Assembly (NCBI GenBank): GCA_026225945.1
Contig: JAMJFZ010001133.1
Coordinates: 875,001 to 939,000, forward strand
Length of the DNA: 64,000 nucleotides
Direction: 5' to 3'
Source of the DNA: Cricetomys ansorgei
Lineage: Eukaryota > Chordata > Mammalia > Rodentia > Nesomyidae
The notes under the pieces are model-generated. The model had not been told where the DNA came from and did not search any database. It saw nothing but the letters and a program-made list of their open reading frames with translations. Both the position numbers and the translations under genes were made by a program. Position 1 is the first letter of the stretch. The number at the start of each line of letters is the position of its first letter. This document shows, one piece after another, positions 23,665-35,347 of this stretch.

Positions 23665-23831
23665 TGACTGAACTGAGCATGCAGGGGTTCATTGTTCTCT
23701 GACCTCGGATGTGATGTGACCAATCACTTCAAGCTACTTCTACCTTGATTTCACTATCATGAACTGGTAGCAAAATACCCATTTTTCCCCTTAACGTTGA
23801 CTTTGTCAGGGTCTTTCATCTTAGCAACAGG
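23665..23831 (+). mobile_element. MaLR-like LTR 3' fragment
   Basis: The words GGATGTGATGTGACCAATCACTTCAAG and TTTGTCAGGGTCTTTCATC match the 3' half of the MaLR LTR at 19280 in the same order. The 5' half is absent. Confidence 0.6.
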
Positions 23832-23895
23832 AAAAAAAAACCTACCATGATGTTTTTGTTTTGTCTTGTTTTTGTTTTGTCTTGATTTGTTTTTT

Positions 23896-24046
23896 GAGAC
23901 AGGGTGTCTCCTGTAATTTTGTAACTCTGGATGTCCTGGAACTCACTGTAGACCAGGCTGTCCTCGAAGTCACAGAAGCCACAGAGATCCACCTGCTCCT
24001 GCCTCCCAAGTGCTGGTACTAAAGGCATATGCCACCACTGCCTGAC
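23896..24046 (-). mobile_element. B1 SINE, antisense
   Basis: GAGACAGGGTGTCTC follows a T/G-rich tail (23841-23895). Then come CTGTAGACCAGGCTGTCCTCGAA, CTGCCTCCCAAGTGCTGG and GCCACCACTGCCTGAC. This is a near-complete, moderately diverged B1. Confidence 0.93.
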
Positions 24047-24454
24047 AGGTGATATTCTTAAAAACTGAATTTTAAGAATGAATTTTTAAAAAGAGATTCT
24101 TGACAGCATTTTTGATGTTATTGGAAAACTTGGTTTTATTTTGGGGTATACAGACTCAATTATATTTTATTTAATAGATACATCATTCTAATAACAAGGT
24201 AAATAACTTATAATTTTGTGTAAAACACTGAAACAATGGCAATGCAGAATAGTAAGTAGAATTAGATTGCCATCATATCAGACTCAGGAATATTAGAAAT
24301 GTGGTCTCTGGCAATATGCCTCAAGTTTAAGATTAACTGAACATTTGAAGAACAATTGCACAGACAAGTTAAAAATATTTCATGTTCTAGCAAGATAAGG
24401 TGATTCTAATATTTCCCCTAAAATGAAGATTGTTTTGAGAACATCAATATACAC

Positions 24455-24650
24455 GGCTGGTGAGATGACTTGGCAGGTGAAGGGGCTTGCTGCTGAGCTT
24501 GTTGACCTGAGTTAGATCCCTGAAACACGCATGGTAGAAGAAGAGAATTGACTCCTGTAAATTGTTCTGTGACTTCCAAATGAGCACTGCAGTACATGTG
24601 CATACACACCGATACCCTCAAATAAATAAATGTAATAAAATATTTTAAAA
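24455..24650 (+). mobile_element. B2/B3-type SINE, sense
   Basis: GGCTGGTGAGATGACTTGGCAGG is the tRNA-derived head, followed by GAGTTAGATCCCTGAAAC. The 3' part is CATGTGCATACACACC with an (AAATAAAT)n-type tail. It is flanked by TCAATATAC (24444) and TCAATATT (24656). Confidence 0.85.
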
Positions 24651-24662
24651 GAGTTTCAATAT

Positions 24663-24839
24663 TCCTGCTATGCCTTTAATCCCAGTACTCAGGAGGCAGA
24701 GGCAAGTGGATCTCTGTGAGTTCGAGGCCAGCGTGGTCCACAGAGTGAAATCCAGGACAGCCAGAGTTACAACAGAGACACCCTGTCTCAAAAGACAAAA
24801 CAAACAAACAAACAAATAAACAAATAAAAAAAGGAAAAA
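24663..24839 (+). mobile_element. B1 SINE, sense, 5'-truncated
   Basis: The B1 body begins late (TGCCTTTAATCCCAGTACTC) and continues through GTGAGTTCGAGGCCAGCGTGG and ACACCCTGTCTCAAAAGAC to an (AAAC/AAAT)n tail. Flanks GAGTTTCAATAT (24651) and GAGTGTCAATAT (24840) are target-site duplications that also match the flank of the adjoining B2. Confidence 0.93.
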
Positions 24840-24853
24840 GAGTGTCAATATAC

Positions 24854-26970
24854 AGAGAAGTTTTACTAATGAAGGGAGGAGGGAATAGCAGCAAATAGTT
24901 TAGACATAGGTCCCTACAAAAGAGACAGTGGTCGTATACGTAGACTCATATCTAAAGAGAGCCATGGCATAATTTTCAAAATTGAAACTTGAGTATTTTT
25001 GACAATGTGCTGATATTGAGTCAAGAAAAATATTCTGACTTTCTGAAACCAAAGACTTACAGAGAGTGGATTCAGAGTCAGCAAAGTCTGTGTTCACTTG
25101 GTTCTAAAATGATGTTTCCGAGACTTGGCAGGAGGGAAGAGCTGGAGGGAGGCTGCTAACAAGGGGGCTCAGGGACAGCCTCTGCAGACTGAATGTTAAA
25201 GCTACGATTTCAAAGAACCGAGGTCTGCTAGGAACACAGCAGAGAGAGAAAGTCTCACAGCCCAGGAAGGAGGAGAATGACGAATCACAGTGGGATGAAT
25301 TGTGTGCTCCAGAGCCTGAGAAGGCATGCAATGACAAGAGGTCGTGGGACACACAACATTCAGACCCACAGGGTGTGTTAACATGTGATGGCTTCGGTTT
25401 TACAAACCATCAGGAGTTTCTTTATGAAATAGGTCATTGAATACTGACTGTACTTTAACTGTTCAAAGCTACTTAAAAAATTTGGAAGATAGTGTGAGGA
25501 TTGATGACAGAGTCTCCTGGCATTTTGCTTCCAAAACACATGATGCCTGAAGTGTCAGGAACAAGCATTAGCCTTTTTGAGGGTACCTTCCTTCACCCAC
25601 TCATTGAATGCTCGTGAAGCACTTAATTTTTGCAAACCACAGCACCATCAAACTGTCCACTCAAGTAAGAAATCTTCACCCAACACACGGCCCCCATCAC
25701 AAACTTTCTAAGAGGCATGAAATTAAAATCTATCCATAAAATTGTATTTAATTGCCAGTTTTGTTTCTGTAATTTGGTTGCCTTTTCAACAGAGGAGAGA
25801 AATGGCCTCTCAGCAATGGCAACATATGTTTCCATGGAGTAGTTACAAAATAGGTAGGTGACATCTCCCACAGCTTAAGGCACGGTGTCGCTTTAATATG
25901 CAACTGGAAGCCATCGGTCTTCAGGCGGCCATATACCTTCTTCATCTTTACATGTGATAATCCCCTTTGTAGCCCCTTTGTATTCTGTGTGCTTACTGGG
26001 TCTGTAGTTGAAAGTGGCGGACTGATAGCTTTCTGCTTGAAGCCAGGCTGCCTAGTCAGCTCTTCTCATTCCCTCGTAGTCCATGGCAGAGTCAGTATCT
26101 GATGCTCTTCTTGGCTCCTGGGAGCCAGGAATCCCATCCTCACTCTTGACAGCTGTGTAGCACACACAGTCCTGATTCTCTATGTGTACCTGTCGAAATG
26201 AGATCATATTCTGTGGGGCACTGCTTCATTCCTAGTGGGTGTATGAAAGGTTACATCATATTGGACACAAGAGATGTGTACCCTATGTTTTTATTCTGTT
26301 CCAAAGAATTTCTCTGTTTAAGATGGAGAGTTTATTAAATCAAGGGTGGGGACTGACTGAATTTTCAGAGAGTACTAAATTTTTTCTCACGTGGATTATT
26401 TTTCCTGGTTCTGTTTTTCTGTGCATTGGTTTGGGCTGGTTTGGGGGCCTGTGTGAACTGGTTAAACTCTATCCAGGCCCTAAACATTGATGGATGGGAC
26501 ATAATCTGTCGAAAACAAAGATAGACGGGAATGTCAATGATATTTGATGCTGTTTGTCCCTGTTTCTCTGTGCTAAGAGGGCAAAAGAGCTTTCACCCAC
26601 CACCACATTTGATGCTGCCACAGGCTGAGCTTCCCGGCTCAGTCCCTTTAAACTAATACCCAAAAAAAGTCCTCTCCACTTTTGGAGAATTTTTGGTTGA
26701 TTTATCTGATCTGAATCCCATATCCTCTGTGAGACTAATCAACCAAGAGTGGATCTTACATTTATTCTTTTTGGTTAGTGTATGAAGAAATCAATTCCGC
26801 TGTGACATTCTCATGCACACATACTATATTTTAATCTTTCTCATTTTCCTCCCAGCTGTTCTCTTTTATTCTTCATTTCCCTTCTTGTTGGTCTCTTTCT
26901 TCCGGGAAACACTCCTCCTTCTGCTTTCAAGACATGTATTCTGTTACCCACTACCCATCTCTTTTGCATA
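24854..26970. other. Non-coding unique sequence
   Basis: No gene or clear repeat is recognised. The short frames at 25104-25384, 25623-25945 and 26239-26663 show no family motifs. Confidence 0.55.
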
Positions 26971-27084
26971 GCCCTGGCTGTGCTGGAACTCACTCTGTAG
27001 ACTAGACTGCCCTAGAACTCGCAGAGATCTGCCTGCCTCAGCTTACCCAGTGCTGGGATTAAAGGCATGCGCCACCACCTGGCT
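26971..27084 (-). mobile_element. B1 SINE fragment, antisense
   Basis: GCTGTGCTGGAACTCACTCTGTAG, CAGTGCTGGGATTAAAGGCATG and GCCACCACCTGGC are the reverse B1 body. The 3' tail end is missing. Confidence 0.9.
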
Positions 27085-28582
27085 CCATTGTCCTCTCTTG
27101 TTCTCACTGCTCCTGTTCCTTTAGACATCTTCTTCCTCTCCTAGAGTCACTTTTCTACCTTCAGGTCATACATATACATATTTCTTCTTTATCAGAATCT
27201 GGGTTATGGATTCACAGTTTTAAATATTTCCTGTTGAAGGTCCTCTTTTCAGGAAGCCTTCGTTGTCCTTTCCGAAGCTAAGGGTTCTCTGATATTGACA
27301 GGAGATGTCTTTCCTTTGTGGTTTGTAGCCAGGATGGTTACCCTCTGGGCAGAAGCGGGAAGGAACACAGGTGGCCCAGCGTTATTCTAGTAGTCCGCTC
27401 AGTGTGTTTCTTTGGGTGCCAGGCTCATGAATCATCTCAGTCTCTGCGAGAATCATGGCTCCTGTGAGGGCAGCTGTGAGAACATAGTAATGATTACTGC
27501 TCATCAGCTTCTACCATGAGTCATGGGCGGCATCTGTAGTCTGGTTTCTTTAGAGAACTACATTGCTTTAGAATCGCAGGCTTCCTAGGGCCCAATGTCA
27601 GCTAATTTAAAAAGTCATCTTGTATTACCATCAGCGATGCTGGGGTTTCGAAACACAAACCAGTTATATCCACTGTAAAGCCTCCGATGGAAGTGGGGTC
27701 TCTGCTGTGATTGGCTGTCCTCTCTCTTGTTTATCTGTGGAATTGTTGAGTTTACCCCTTTAGTCCTCCTTTCCTTCTAAGCAGAGTTTAGGAAATTGAC
27801 ATCCCAGGGTAGTGAGAACCTCTCCCCAGCCCCCACCCCCCCAAAAACAAAACAACATATCAACAGGGAATGAAAAGAGCAAGGTAAGGCTAGGCCTCAG
27901 GAAGATTGAGGAGCAGGACATGTAAAAGACACTCACAAAGAAGTCACTGTGCCTCTTCACCGGATGTTATCCAACGCTCTGTGTGGATCACTAGGCTCCG
28001 ACAGTGCTATTTAGCCTCTCATGTTCTTTGTAAACTCTTGGTGTTAATCTTAGAGAGAAAATGCCCAGCCTGAAGTTCGGTCTCGTACACAGCTCTTTCT
28101 GACACAGGCCATTTGGGTTTTCTGAATGGTTGTGTCTTCAACCCTCGAGAGACGGAGACAGAGACGGAGACGGAGACGCTGGATTAAAAAGTCTGGGTGG
28201 ACTCATGGTAAAGAGAAAAGGAAATCATTACATTTGGGCTGCCTCAGAGGCACTTCAGCTTCAGCACAGAGGTCTAGTGTGTGTGGATATTTGATGCCAA
28301 AACTTTTTGAAACCTGGATACATCATGTCCCAGATGAAGAGAGGATAATTTAAGAGATTGAATTGTAATTCCCTTTAAATTAATTGTTTGTATTTTCCTA
28401 TTGGAATTTTCTATTGTGCCTATAAAGATGGATGATGAGATGATTAAGTTAGTTGTTTTGTATTTATATTTATTTTTATTATATTATCATATTTTATTAT
28501 ATTATAATAATTAAGATAAATAACAAATGATTATTTGTCTCGTTAAGAGAAAAATACAAGAAGAAAAAAAGCATTTAAAATT
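27085..28582. other. Non-coding sequence with a GAGACG hexamer repeat and an AT-rich tract
   Basis: A short GAGACG/GAGACA hexamer array lies at 28148-28176 and a (TATTA)-rich, nearly pure A/T stretch at 28460-28530. Nothing else is recognised. Confidence 0.6.
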
Positions 28583-28766
28583 TTAAGTTATTATTGTATG
28601 TATACTTTGGGTGGGGTGCAGGTATGTGCCAAGACGGGAACGGAGGTTAGAACATAGTTCTTACAACTCAGTTCTATCCTGCCATCCCGTGGATCTCTAG
28701 GATAAGAGGCATCAGACTTGCACAACCATACTGTAACTATTACCTCATGAGCCATTGTGCCAGCCC
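28583..28766 (-). mobile_element. B2/B3-type SINE, antisense
   Basis: The right end ATGAGCCATTGTGCCAGCCC is the reversed tRNA-like head and the left end is an AT-rich tail. The body has the usual GTGGATCTCTAGGATAAGAGG layout but is diverged. Confidence 0.7.
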
Positions 28767-29699
28767 GGACAAGTGTTTTAAAGGAAAATGACTTTATTGA
28801 TTTTTATTTGTTTGTTTGTTTGTTGGCTTTGCTGAGCAATATTGATGATTAGTGTCCATTTCCCTTAGAAAGGGTACGATGCAGAGAAGCAGCACCTCTC
28901 CCAGAATATTAACTTTCTGTTATGGGATCTCACGGCCACTAGCACACACATTTTATGCTTTTGCACGTGACTACATAGCTCCAAGAACTTGGGAGGAGCT
29001 CCTGGTACCTTGTGCTGGTTCTGGTGCCAGCAGGTGCTAGCTCTTCTTCTTGGGTTTCAGTGTTGGCTCCCTATTTATGATGCTTTGCATGATATGTCTG
29101 TAAGCTGGCAGATGACCTCATCCTTGGAACAGTATCTTTCTGCTCTGACAGTGCCATGGTATTTGGTAAACAGCACAAAGTTCTTAAAAAATAGCAGTGA
29201 CTCCCAAGGAGTGCATGCTTAGGATTAAAATATGAACAATACAAAGGGGTTTAGGATAGGATTCCTATTTTTTTTTATTATTATTATTTGCAATATTGAG
29301 TAATGTTACCATTTTATATGTTTCAAAAATTTTCACCTCATTTGTGCATGATAGTGCAATAATTGTTTGTCATCAATTTATCTATGTTGCCAAGGGGGGA
29401 AAACACCATAGGAAATGGTCTATTTCCCACTGTAATATAATGCAGTTAAGTTCATAGCTCCGAATAGTAATCCAATAAAATCTCTACCTTTCCATTATAT
29501 TTATGGTATTTGATATATAAATTGGTTGAAACTTTTGGGCTATTGCAGAGACTTGACAATATGTATCAGTGTTTTTATTTTATATTTATTAGCAATATGC
29601 TCTCCTTTTTATGTCACATCCACTGAACGTTCTTGAGAGCGTTCGGGAACTTAGTTTTGGAATCAGGAAAAAGTTGGATAAGTTGACTTTATTATTTAA
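28767..29699. other. Non-coding AT-rich sequence
   Basis: It contains a small (TTTG)n run at about 28804-28824. No other feature is recognised. Confidence 0.55.
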
Positions 29700-29912
29700 G
29701 GGGAGCTGGGGGACAGCTCAGCTGCCAAAGTGCTTGCTTCACGGTGATGAGGACCTGAGCTTGTTCTCGGTTCTGGGGTGTGGAGACAGGTGGACCTGGG
29801 CTCACTGGCCAGCCAGTTCCAGGACAGTGAGATACCTTGCCTCAATATCAAGGAGGGCACCTAAGGACTAGGCACATGAGTCATCTTGTGGCCTCTACAT
29901 ACTGCACATGCA
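29700..29912 (+). mobile_element. B2/B3-related SINE, sense
   Basis: GGGGAGCTGGGGGACAGCTC is the head, and GAGGACCTGAGC plus GGCTCACTGGCCAGCCAG are diagnostic of the longer B3A-type SINEs. The tail passes into the CA-rich tract that follows. Confidence 0.7.
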
Positions 29913-30119
29913 CTCACAGGCACACCCATGCACACATAGATATGCACATACTCATACACACTCATGCACACACACATACACACTCACACACATGTGCCCA
30001 TACATGGACATTCACACACATGTGCACACACACATACACACACTCATGCATGGTCACAAGCACAAATATACATACACTCACACACACATATGTACACACA
30101 GACACACACTCATGCACAC

Positions 30120-30154
<35 letters not shown>
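29913..30154 (+). repeat. CA-rich degenerate repeat ending in perfect (CA)n
   Basis: About 240 bp of CACACA interspersed with CATG, TCA and ATA words ends in a clean (CA)n at 30124-30154. The repeat lacks stop codons in several frames, which explains the overlapping long open frames of His-Thr repeats here. Confidence 0.95.
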
Positions 30155-30157
<3 letters not shown>

Positions 30158-31398
30158 TTGTACCTACAGCATCGGCTATAGATTTCCAAGGCTGCTGTAC
30201 TTCCCTGCAGGGACTGCCACCACAACACAGTGTAGCTTCTTAGCTCACTTACAGCAGGGCTGGCCATGTGAAAAATCTTCATCCTGCTAACTATGACTGG
30301 AGGTGTGGTGTCGCCCTTTAGAACAGGGCGTCTAAGATCATCATCGATAGGCATTGTCATTCTCCTATGCCAAGAAGATACAAATCAATGAAATGGAAAG
30401 AAAGGCCAGTCAGTGTGAGAGAGAACAAAGCCCCTGGTGCGAGCCAGTAAGGCCATTTAGCCACAGGTCACTCTTGCAAAGTGGACTCAAATGGAAAAGT
30501 GAATGAAACAAAGATCTAAGTAAGACCGACTTTCAGGTTTAATAATTTAAGGTGGCCCTTGGCATAAATTGAAATGGAAACATTGTGTGGTTTTGAAATC
30601 ACAGAATAACTCTTTACATTCTCTTAGGACTCGAGCTTCTTTTACTAAAATGTCTTGACTACTAAGTAATATAAATAGATTAACATAAAAAGCCATAATT
30701 CCACTTTGATGTCCAGATGAATGAGTGCGAAGGAGAATCATTTTAGGTGGTACGCGGTGCCATCTGTTGACTGAATTATTGATGTCTCACTGAACCCATG
30801 GTGGTTGTTAGTTTCCTCTGGCAGCAATTGAGAAGCATCAGTTTGCAGGCTCTGCTTCCTGTAATATCAGTTTGATTTACCTTCTATCATTAAAAACTGT
30901 ATTACAGAGGAACACATTAAATATTCAACAGAGGCTAATTAGCTGTCCATGTTTTATATGCAGTAATAACATGGGAAACCTCTTCAAATTTATTAAGTAT
31001 GGGCAGGTCGTTGCAGAACAAACTGGTTTTCTGAACTTAGCAAGTAATTCCCAGGAATCGAGCGACTTATGGGCCCCTGTAGACTTCTGAGTTTTCCCCT
31101 GACTGTCATAATACTCAGTTTCTTAATCAGGAATGAATCAGAGTGTTAGATTTTCTCTTGCTGAGGTACAGATTCTCCTGGAGACTATCACCGAAAAATG
31201 GAACAATCAGCAACACGCCAGAGGAGAGTCTGCTAGTGGAGACCATGCTATCAACACCACAGAATTTAAGCCCGCTAATTTATTTGTTACTTTAAAACTT
31301 GGGGCCATTAGGAAGTCAGACTAAAAGGCTCTAAACTCAACCTTTCCAAAAGAATGCCTTTATAAAATATTGTGTTGAAAAAGTCTTTGCATGGTATT
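30155..31398. other. Non-coding unique sequence
   Basis: No gene or repeat is recognised. A GCCATCTGTTG E-box-like word occurs near 30759. Confidence 0.5.
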
Positions 31399-31622
31399 TA
31401 AAATTTTTTTTTTATTACTTACTTTTAATTTTATTTGTATAGGGGTTTTCTTGCACACATACTTGTGCATCACGTTCATGTCATGCTTATGGTGGCAAGA
31501 AGAGGGCGCTGGGTTCCCCGTGGCTGGCGTTACAGATGATTGTGAGCGGCCAGGTGGGTGCTGGGAGCTGCGGGTCCTCAGCAAGAGCAGCCAGTGCTTT
31601 TAACTGCTGCTCAGCTCATCAC
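31399..31622 (-). mobile_element. B2/B3-type SINE, antisense
   Basis: A T-rich tail at the left leads to GGTGGCAAGAAGAGGGCGCTGGGTTCCCCG and then GGTGGGTGCTGGGAGCTGCGGGTCCTC. It ends TTTTAACTGCTGCTCAGCTCATC, the reverse of the B2 layout. Confidence 0.8.
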
Positions 31623-32349
31623 ACATACTAATTTTTGAAAAATGCTATTTTATTTTCATAAAGAGACAACAATCTGTGGCCCCAAAGACGAAGTTTAAGC
31701 CATTTGATCTTTTGAGAAATTTCAATCTGCTAGGTGAGGCAGGCAGCCTGGCAGCAGACCAAGTGGTTGAAAGGGTGCTGTGTGTAGTTGACATCGTGGC
31801 TACAGTCTCAGGGTTCTAAAAGTTGCAGCTACACTACTCCTATTGCAAGAAGATGTAACCTTTTCTGACTCTAAATGATTGACAAAGCAAAGAAAGCTTT
31901 CCAGGCAAAGAAAGCGAAAAAACACCTGACATTTTGCACAATACTGACAGAGCACAGAAGAATGTGTCGGAGCAGAACTGAAGATCCGTTAAGCCCTCCA
32001 CATCCCAGGGGGACGGCTGCTGTGAGTCTTGGATGCCAGGCAAATTTTTTCCATTTTGAGTTCTTTGGGATGAGTATTTTGTGTCTGGCAGTAAAACAGT
32101 TTTGTGTTCCTGAGACTTTCATTAAAATCTTCGAAGGCAGCACCATCTGACTTATTTTGTCCTCAGACTTCTCCTTGAAGTGGGGGACGTCTGGATTTAA
32201 GGGTTTTCTTTGTGTTGTAATATTACTTTCTCTTATGAAGACGTCAATATAGTTGGCCGAGATAACGGATCCGATAGTGTCCTGGAGCCTGATGAACAAG
32301 TCCAAGGTTCGGCCTTCAGTATCACAGGAGTATCACATATCCGTTCAAG

Positions 32350-32428
32350 GGGCTGGGGATATGACCCAGAGGCAAAACACTCCAGAGTGTGTTCCAGGCC
32401 CTGGTCTGATCACTGCTATGGAAAATGA
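32350..32428 (+). mobile_element. ID-like SINE, degenerate
   Basis: GGGGCTGGGGATATGACCCAGAGGC, CCAGGCCCTGG and GATCACTGCTATGG follow the order of the tRNA-Ala/BC1-derived ID core. The copy is diverged and short. Confidence 0.5.
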
Positions 32429-32956
32429 AATGGGTAGATGTGCTTGCTACTTTTCCTATCAGAAGAATATGTCTAGAGTAGAACATACCTAAAGACCTTA
32501 GCCTATCTTGTTCTTACGTAGTGATTTTCTATAAGACTTTGTCACTGTACGACTGAGTTGGTGAGGAAAAGGAACTCTCGAAGGATCGAATACCAATCTC
32601 CTTAATGGAGGAAACAATTTCTCTCAGATCTGGAATGAGTAACAGTATCAAATTAATAGAGACAAAATATTTTCAATATAGGCATACACAAATGACACTT
32701 TGTGAAAATTCAGCTTAACGTGAAAACACTCAAATGAAAAGGAAATTTAGACTTTTAACGAGGCATAAATGTTATTAGTCATATAAAAGTGTCATTGGAT
32801 AAAGTAGCACATTTTCACTATGTTTATGTATCATTCAAAACAGAAATTAAAATTATTTCTTTGAGAAAATGTGATTTATGCTTTTAAGTTAGCCAGAACC
32901 TTTATAATGATAGCCTTTAAAAAGCACAGCAAATGAAAATTGTATTTGATAAGAAG

Positions 32957-33270
32957 GCCTGGGGAGCCAGAGCAGTGAGCAAGAGCACTTGATCCGCATC
33001 ATGAGGCCTGGTTTGAACCCTCTGCACCTGTACAAAAAGCCAGGCAGGACTGTACATGCCAGCATTGGGAGAGGTGCGGTGGGACAGGGTTAGGCAGTCC
33101 CAAGAACTAGCCAGCCAGCATGGCTCCCAGTTCATTGAGAAATCATATTCCAAGGCAATGATGTTGGAGAAGTGTAGAAAGGAAATCTTCCAGCATTCTA
33201 CACTGACATCCACACCCATGTGCACACACATGCATGGTTATCACATCTACAACCCCACTCACACCTACAC
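32957..33270 (+). mobile_element. B3-type SINE, sense, long and diverged
   Basis: CTGGGGAGCCAGAGCAGTGAG and GAGGCCTGGTTTGAACCC are the promoter-bearing head, AAAAGCCAGGCAGG and CTAGCCAGCCAG mark the B3A-type body, and a CACACATG-rich end follows. Confidence 0.65.
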
Positions 33271-33958
33271 TTACCACTTAACATTTGATAGGGAACAGGA
33301 ACTACCCAGAAGCACAGTTCTTCCCAATCTATTACATGAAAAAGAATGTTACATACAGCCTATTCTATATGTTAACAGAGTCTATAAAACAAGCTCAGAT
33401 TCCCCCTGATGATGGATGGTATGTGTCAGCAACAGTCTTCTGAAGAATTTTGAGGAAACCATGAATGAAATAGTCCCATATGTTGCTTTCTGAAGGAGCT
33501 CATTGCACTGTCGGCTGCTATGGGACCACAGTTCTGAATCTGAATCTATTTGGGACTAGGTTTAAAGAAGACTGTTTGTAGGAGTTAGCCAGTTGGTTTT
33601 ACAAGAAACATGCCATTATGATCCATTGTCAGTAAACGGTACATTTAGAGCTCACCAGAGAATCATAGTTAAGCAGGAGGCATAGGCCCCTGTCTTCCCA
33701 AGCTCTCAGTTAGTGTCTTCTCCTTAGGCACTCTGAGTTAATCTTAGGGTTGAAAACTTATGGGCTGTCTCCTGTGTGACTGAGTCTACTCTCAGAAAAG
33801 GAGGGAATCTGAAGATAAGGATATATATTAGATAAGGCTTTGCAAAATGAACCCATACTGATACCCATGGGATATCTAGAGAGTAGACAATGATGGAGTC
33901 CCACCAGGAAGACTTCAGAACTCAGTTTCTGAGGAACTCATTCAGTGAGAAATTGAGG

Positions 33959-34278
33959 TGTATCACAATTAGCTACCATGTGGGCTCAGCAAGGAAGAGA
34001 AGGAGGCATTATTCCTAAGTGCATACTCTGCCAGACCTTAGCAGAAGGAACCACTATCCTGTCTAGTGCCATCCTGGACAGTGGAACCTCGAGTGTCTGA
34101 GCTCAGGTGATTTTTATTCATTTAGAACTCCTCAGGTGCAGATCATAAGCAATCAAACACCACTCCATAGAAATCCAACAGCTCCAGACATACAAAATGC
34201 CAAGGCTTATGCATTCCTTTTTCCAACAGTGCACCAAAATAATTTTTTAAACATAACTAAAAATAAAGTTCTATAACA
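33959..34278 (-). repeat. 3' LTR of the ERV
   Basis: Minus-strand reading runs TGTTATAGAACTTTA to TGTGATACA. The polyadenylation hexamer AATAAA is the complement of 34113-34118. It aligns along its length with the LTR at 35348. Confidence 0.85.
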
Positions 34279-34280
34279 AT

Positions 34281-34290
34281 TCCCCTTTTT
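34281..34290 (-). other. ERV polypurine tract
   Basis: The minus strand reads AAAAAGGGGA immediately before the 3' LTR, where plus-strand DNA synthesis is primed in retroviruses. Confidence 0.7.
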
Positions 34291-34699
34291 CTGTATACGT
34301 AAAAAAAAAAAAACCAAAAAGAAACAAACAAAAAACAACTGTTTTATCTCTACAACACAATTTAACACTACACCAGCAAAAGCATTTACAAGAGGAACAA
34401 TTACGAGTTGTTAATACGCAGGACCAAATTAAACCAAACATCTATCAAGCTTTTCACAATGTCTTTGGACATCAGAAAAACATTATCAATGTCCAATTAT
34501 TTGTATTCAGTTACAATATTCTGGACTCCTCCAATGAACTTAGGTCACTTCTCTGGCTCTGCCCTCTGCAGCACACACAGCTTGTCCTCCAGGCTCTGGC
34601 TGGCTCTACTCCAGTGCTGCTACTGCTCTTGGTGGTTGTCCCATGGTACTGGCATCTTCAGAACACTAGGGTCCTTGTTGTATCTGGGTTGCATTTTTA

Positions 34700-34995
34700 T
34701 CAATAGCTTCTCCTGGGCTCTTTTGATGGTGCCAAGCCTCAACTTCTTTATATGTCCCCTTCAGTCTAGGCCTACAACTGCTACATTGGCTGTACTTTTA
34801 CTAATAGCCTCTCCTGGGTTCTCTTCATGGTGCCAAGCCCCAACTTCTTTACATCTTCAGTCTGGGTCTTCAACTACTACTGAGGCTGTACCTTCACCAG
34901 TGGTGTCTCCTGACCTTTTACAGTGCCAAGCCTTAGCTGCTTTCCATGATCCCTTCATGTCTTCAAAACCAGCACCAGCTGGGTGACTCTTACAG
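34700..34995 (-). repeat. Tandem ~100-bp repeats inside the ERV
   Basis: Three imperfect units start at about 34700, 34800 and 34896. On the + strand each has a TAGC.TCTCCTGGG-type start, GGTGCCAAGCC and AACTTCTTTA-type words. The absence of stops in one + frame across the units produces a 192-codon open frame antisense to the element. Confidence 0.75.
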
Positions 34996-35327
34996 TACCA
35001 AGTTCAGCTGCCAGCATGAGATACAACCTTGGCCAGTTCTGGAGGACAGATTCTATATGCTTACCCTGAGGAAACACTTTCCAGATTTTAAGACATAGTC
35101 TGGTTTGTCCTTGTCTGCAGGAAAGGTTTCTCTCATGGGATGGAGTTCTCATCACCATAGCAGATGTGTCTTATCAGGACCACCTCGCCTCATAGTATCT
35201 GGACAGGTTAGCGGAAAACAAATCAAAACAAAACAAAACTAAACTAAACTAAACAAACTCTGAGAGGTCTGTAGATTCTGTTTCTTCTTCTTTGTCTCCA
35301 TGTTGGATGTGACTGGCATTATGTCGT

Positions 35328-35345
35328 GCCCCATGTTGGGCACCA
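35328..35345 (-). other. ERV primer-binding site (tRNA-Lys-like)
   Basis: The minus strand reads TGGTGCCCAACATGGGGC, two bases after the 5' LTR. It differs at two positions from TGGCGCCCAACGTGGGGC, the tRNA-Lys(1,2) site used by MMTV-like viruses. Confidence 0.8.
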
Positions 35346-35347
35346 TT

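Larger units (their letters stand above)
21260..23665 (-). mobile_element. L1 (LINE-1) retrotransposon, antisense, internally deleted and interrupted
   Basis: Read on the minus strand, 23665 to about 22440 matches ORF2 reverse transcriptase. The frame at 22665-22877 contains NIIKAMCEKHNQN and QGFPLSPLLYNIFLKVLATA, the L1 RT consensus. Left of about 22440 the sequence is L1 3'-UTR-like (for example CTGGTCATTGTAGTTCAGAAG, GGGAGGAGACCTTC). The rest of ORF2 that should lie between RT and 3' UTR is missing, so the copy carries a deletion of more than 1 kb. It is also interrupted by a B1 (21681-21811) and an LTR-like insertion (23035-23412). Stops and frameshifts make it dead. Confidence 0.85.

Noticed and set aside
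24455..24650. tRNA-like sequences in B2/B3/ID elements as tRNA genes
   Set aside because: They are SINE heads with degenerate A and B boxes and SINE bodies attached, and do not form a full cloverleaf.
29837..30360. Several His/Thr- or Cys/Val-rich frames of 108-132 codons
   Set aside because: They are translations of a CA-rich simple repeat, open in several frames at once.
31871..32305. 144-codon minus-strand frame
   Set aside because: The composition is unlike a conserved protein and no relative is recognised. It overlaps a competing frame on the other strand.
34408..34986. 192-codon plus-strand open frame
   Set aside because: It runs antisense through the tandem repeats of the minus-strand ERV, with no retroviral or cellular protein motif. 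The length is explained by repeat units lacking stops.
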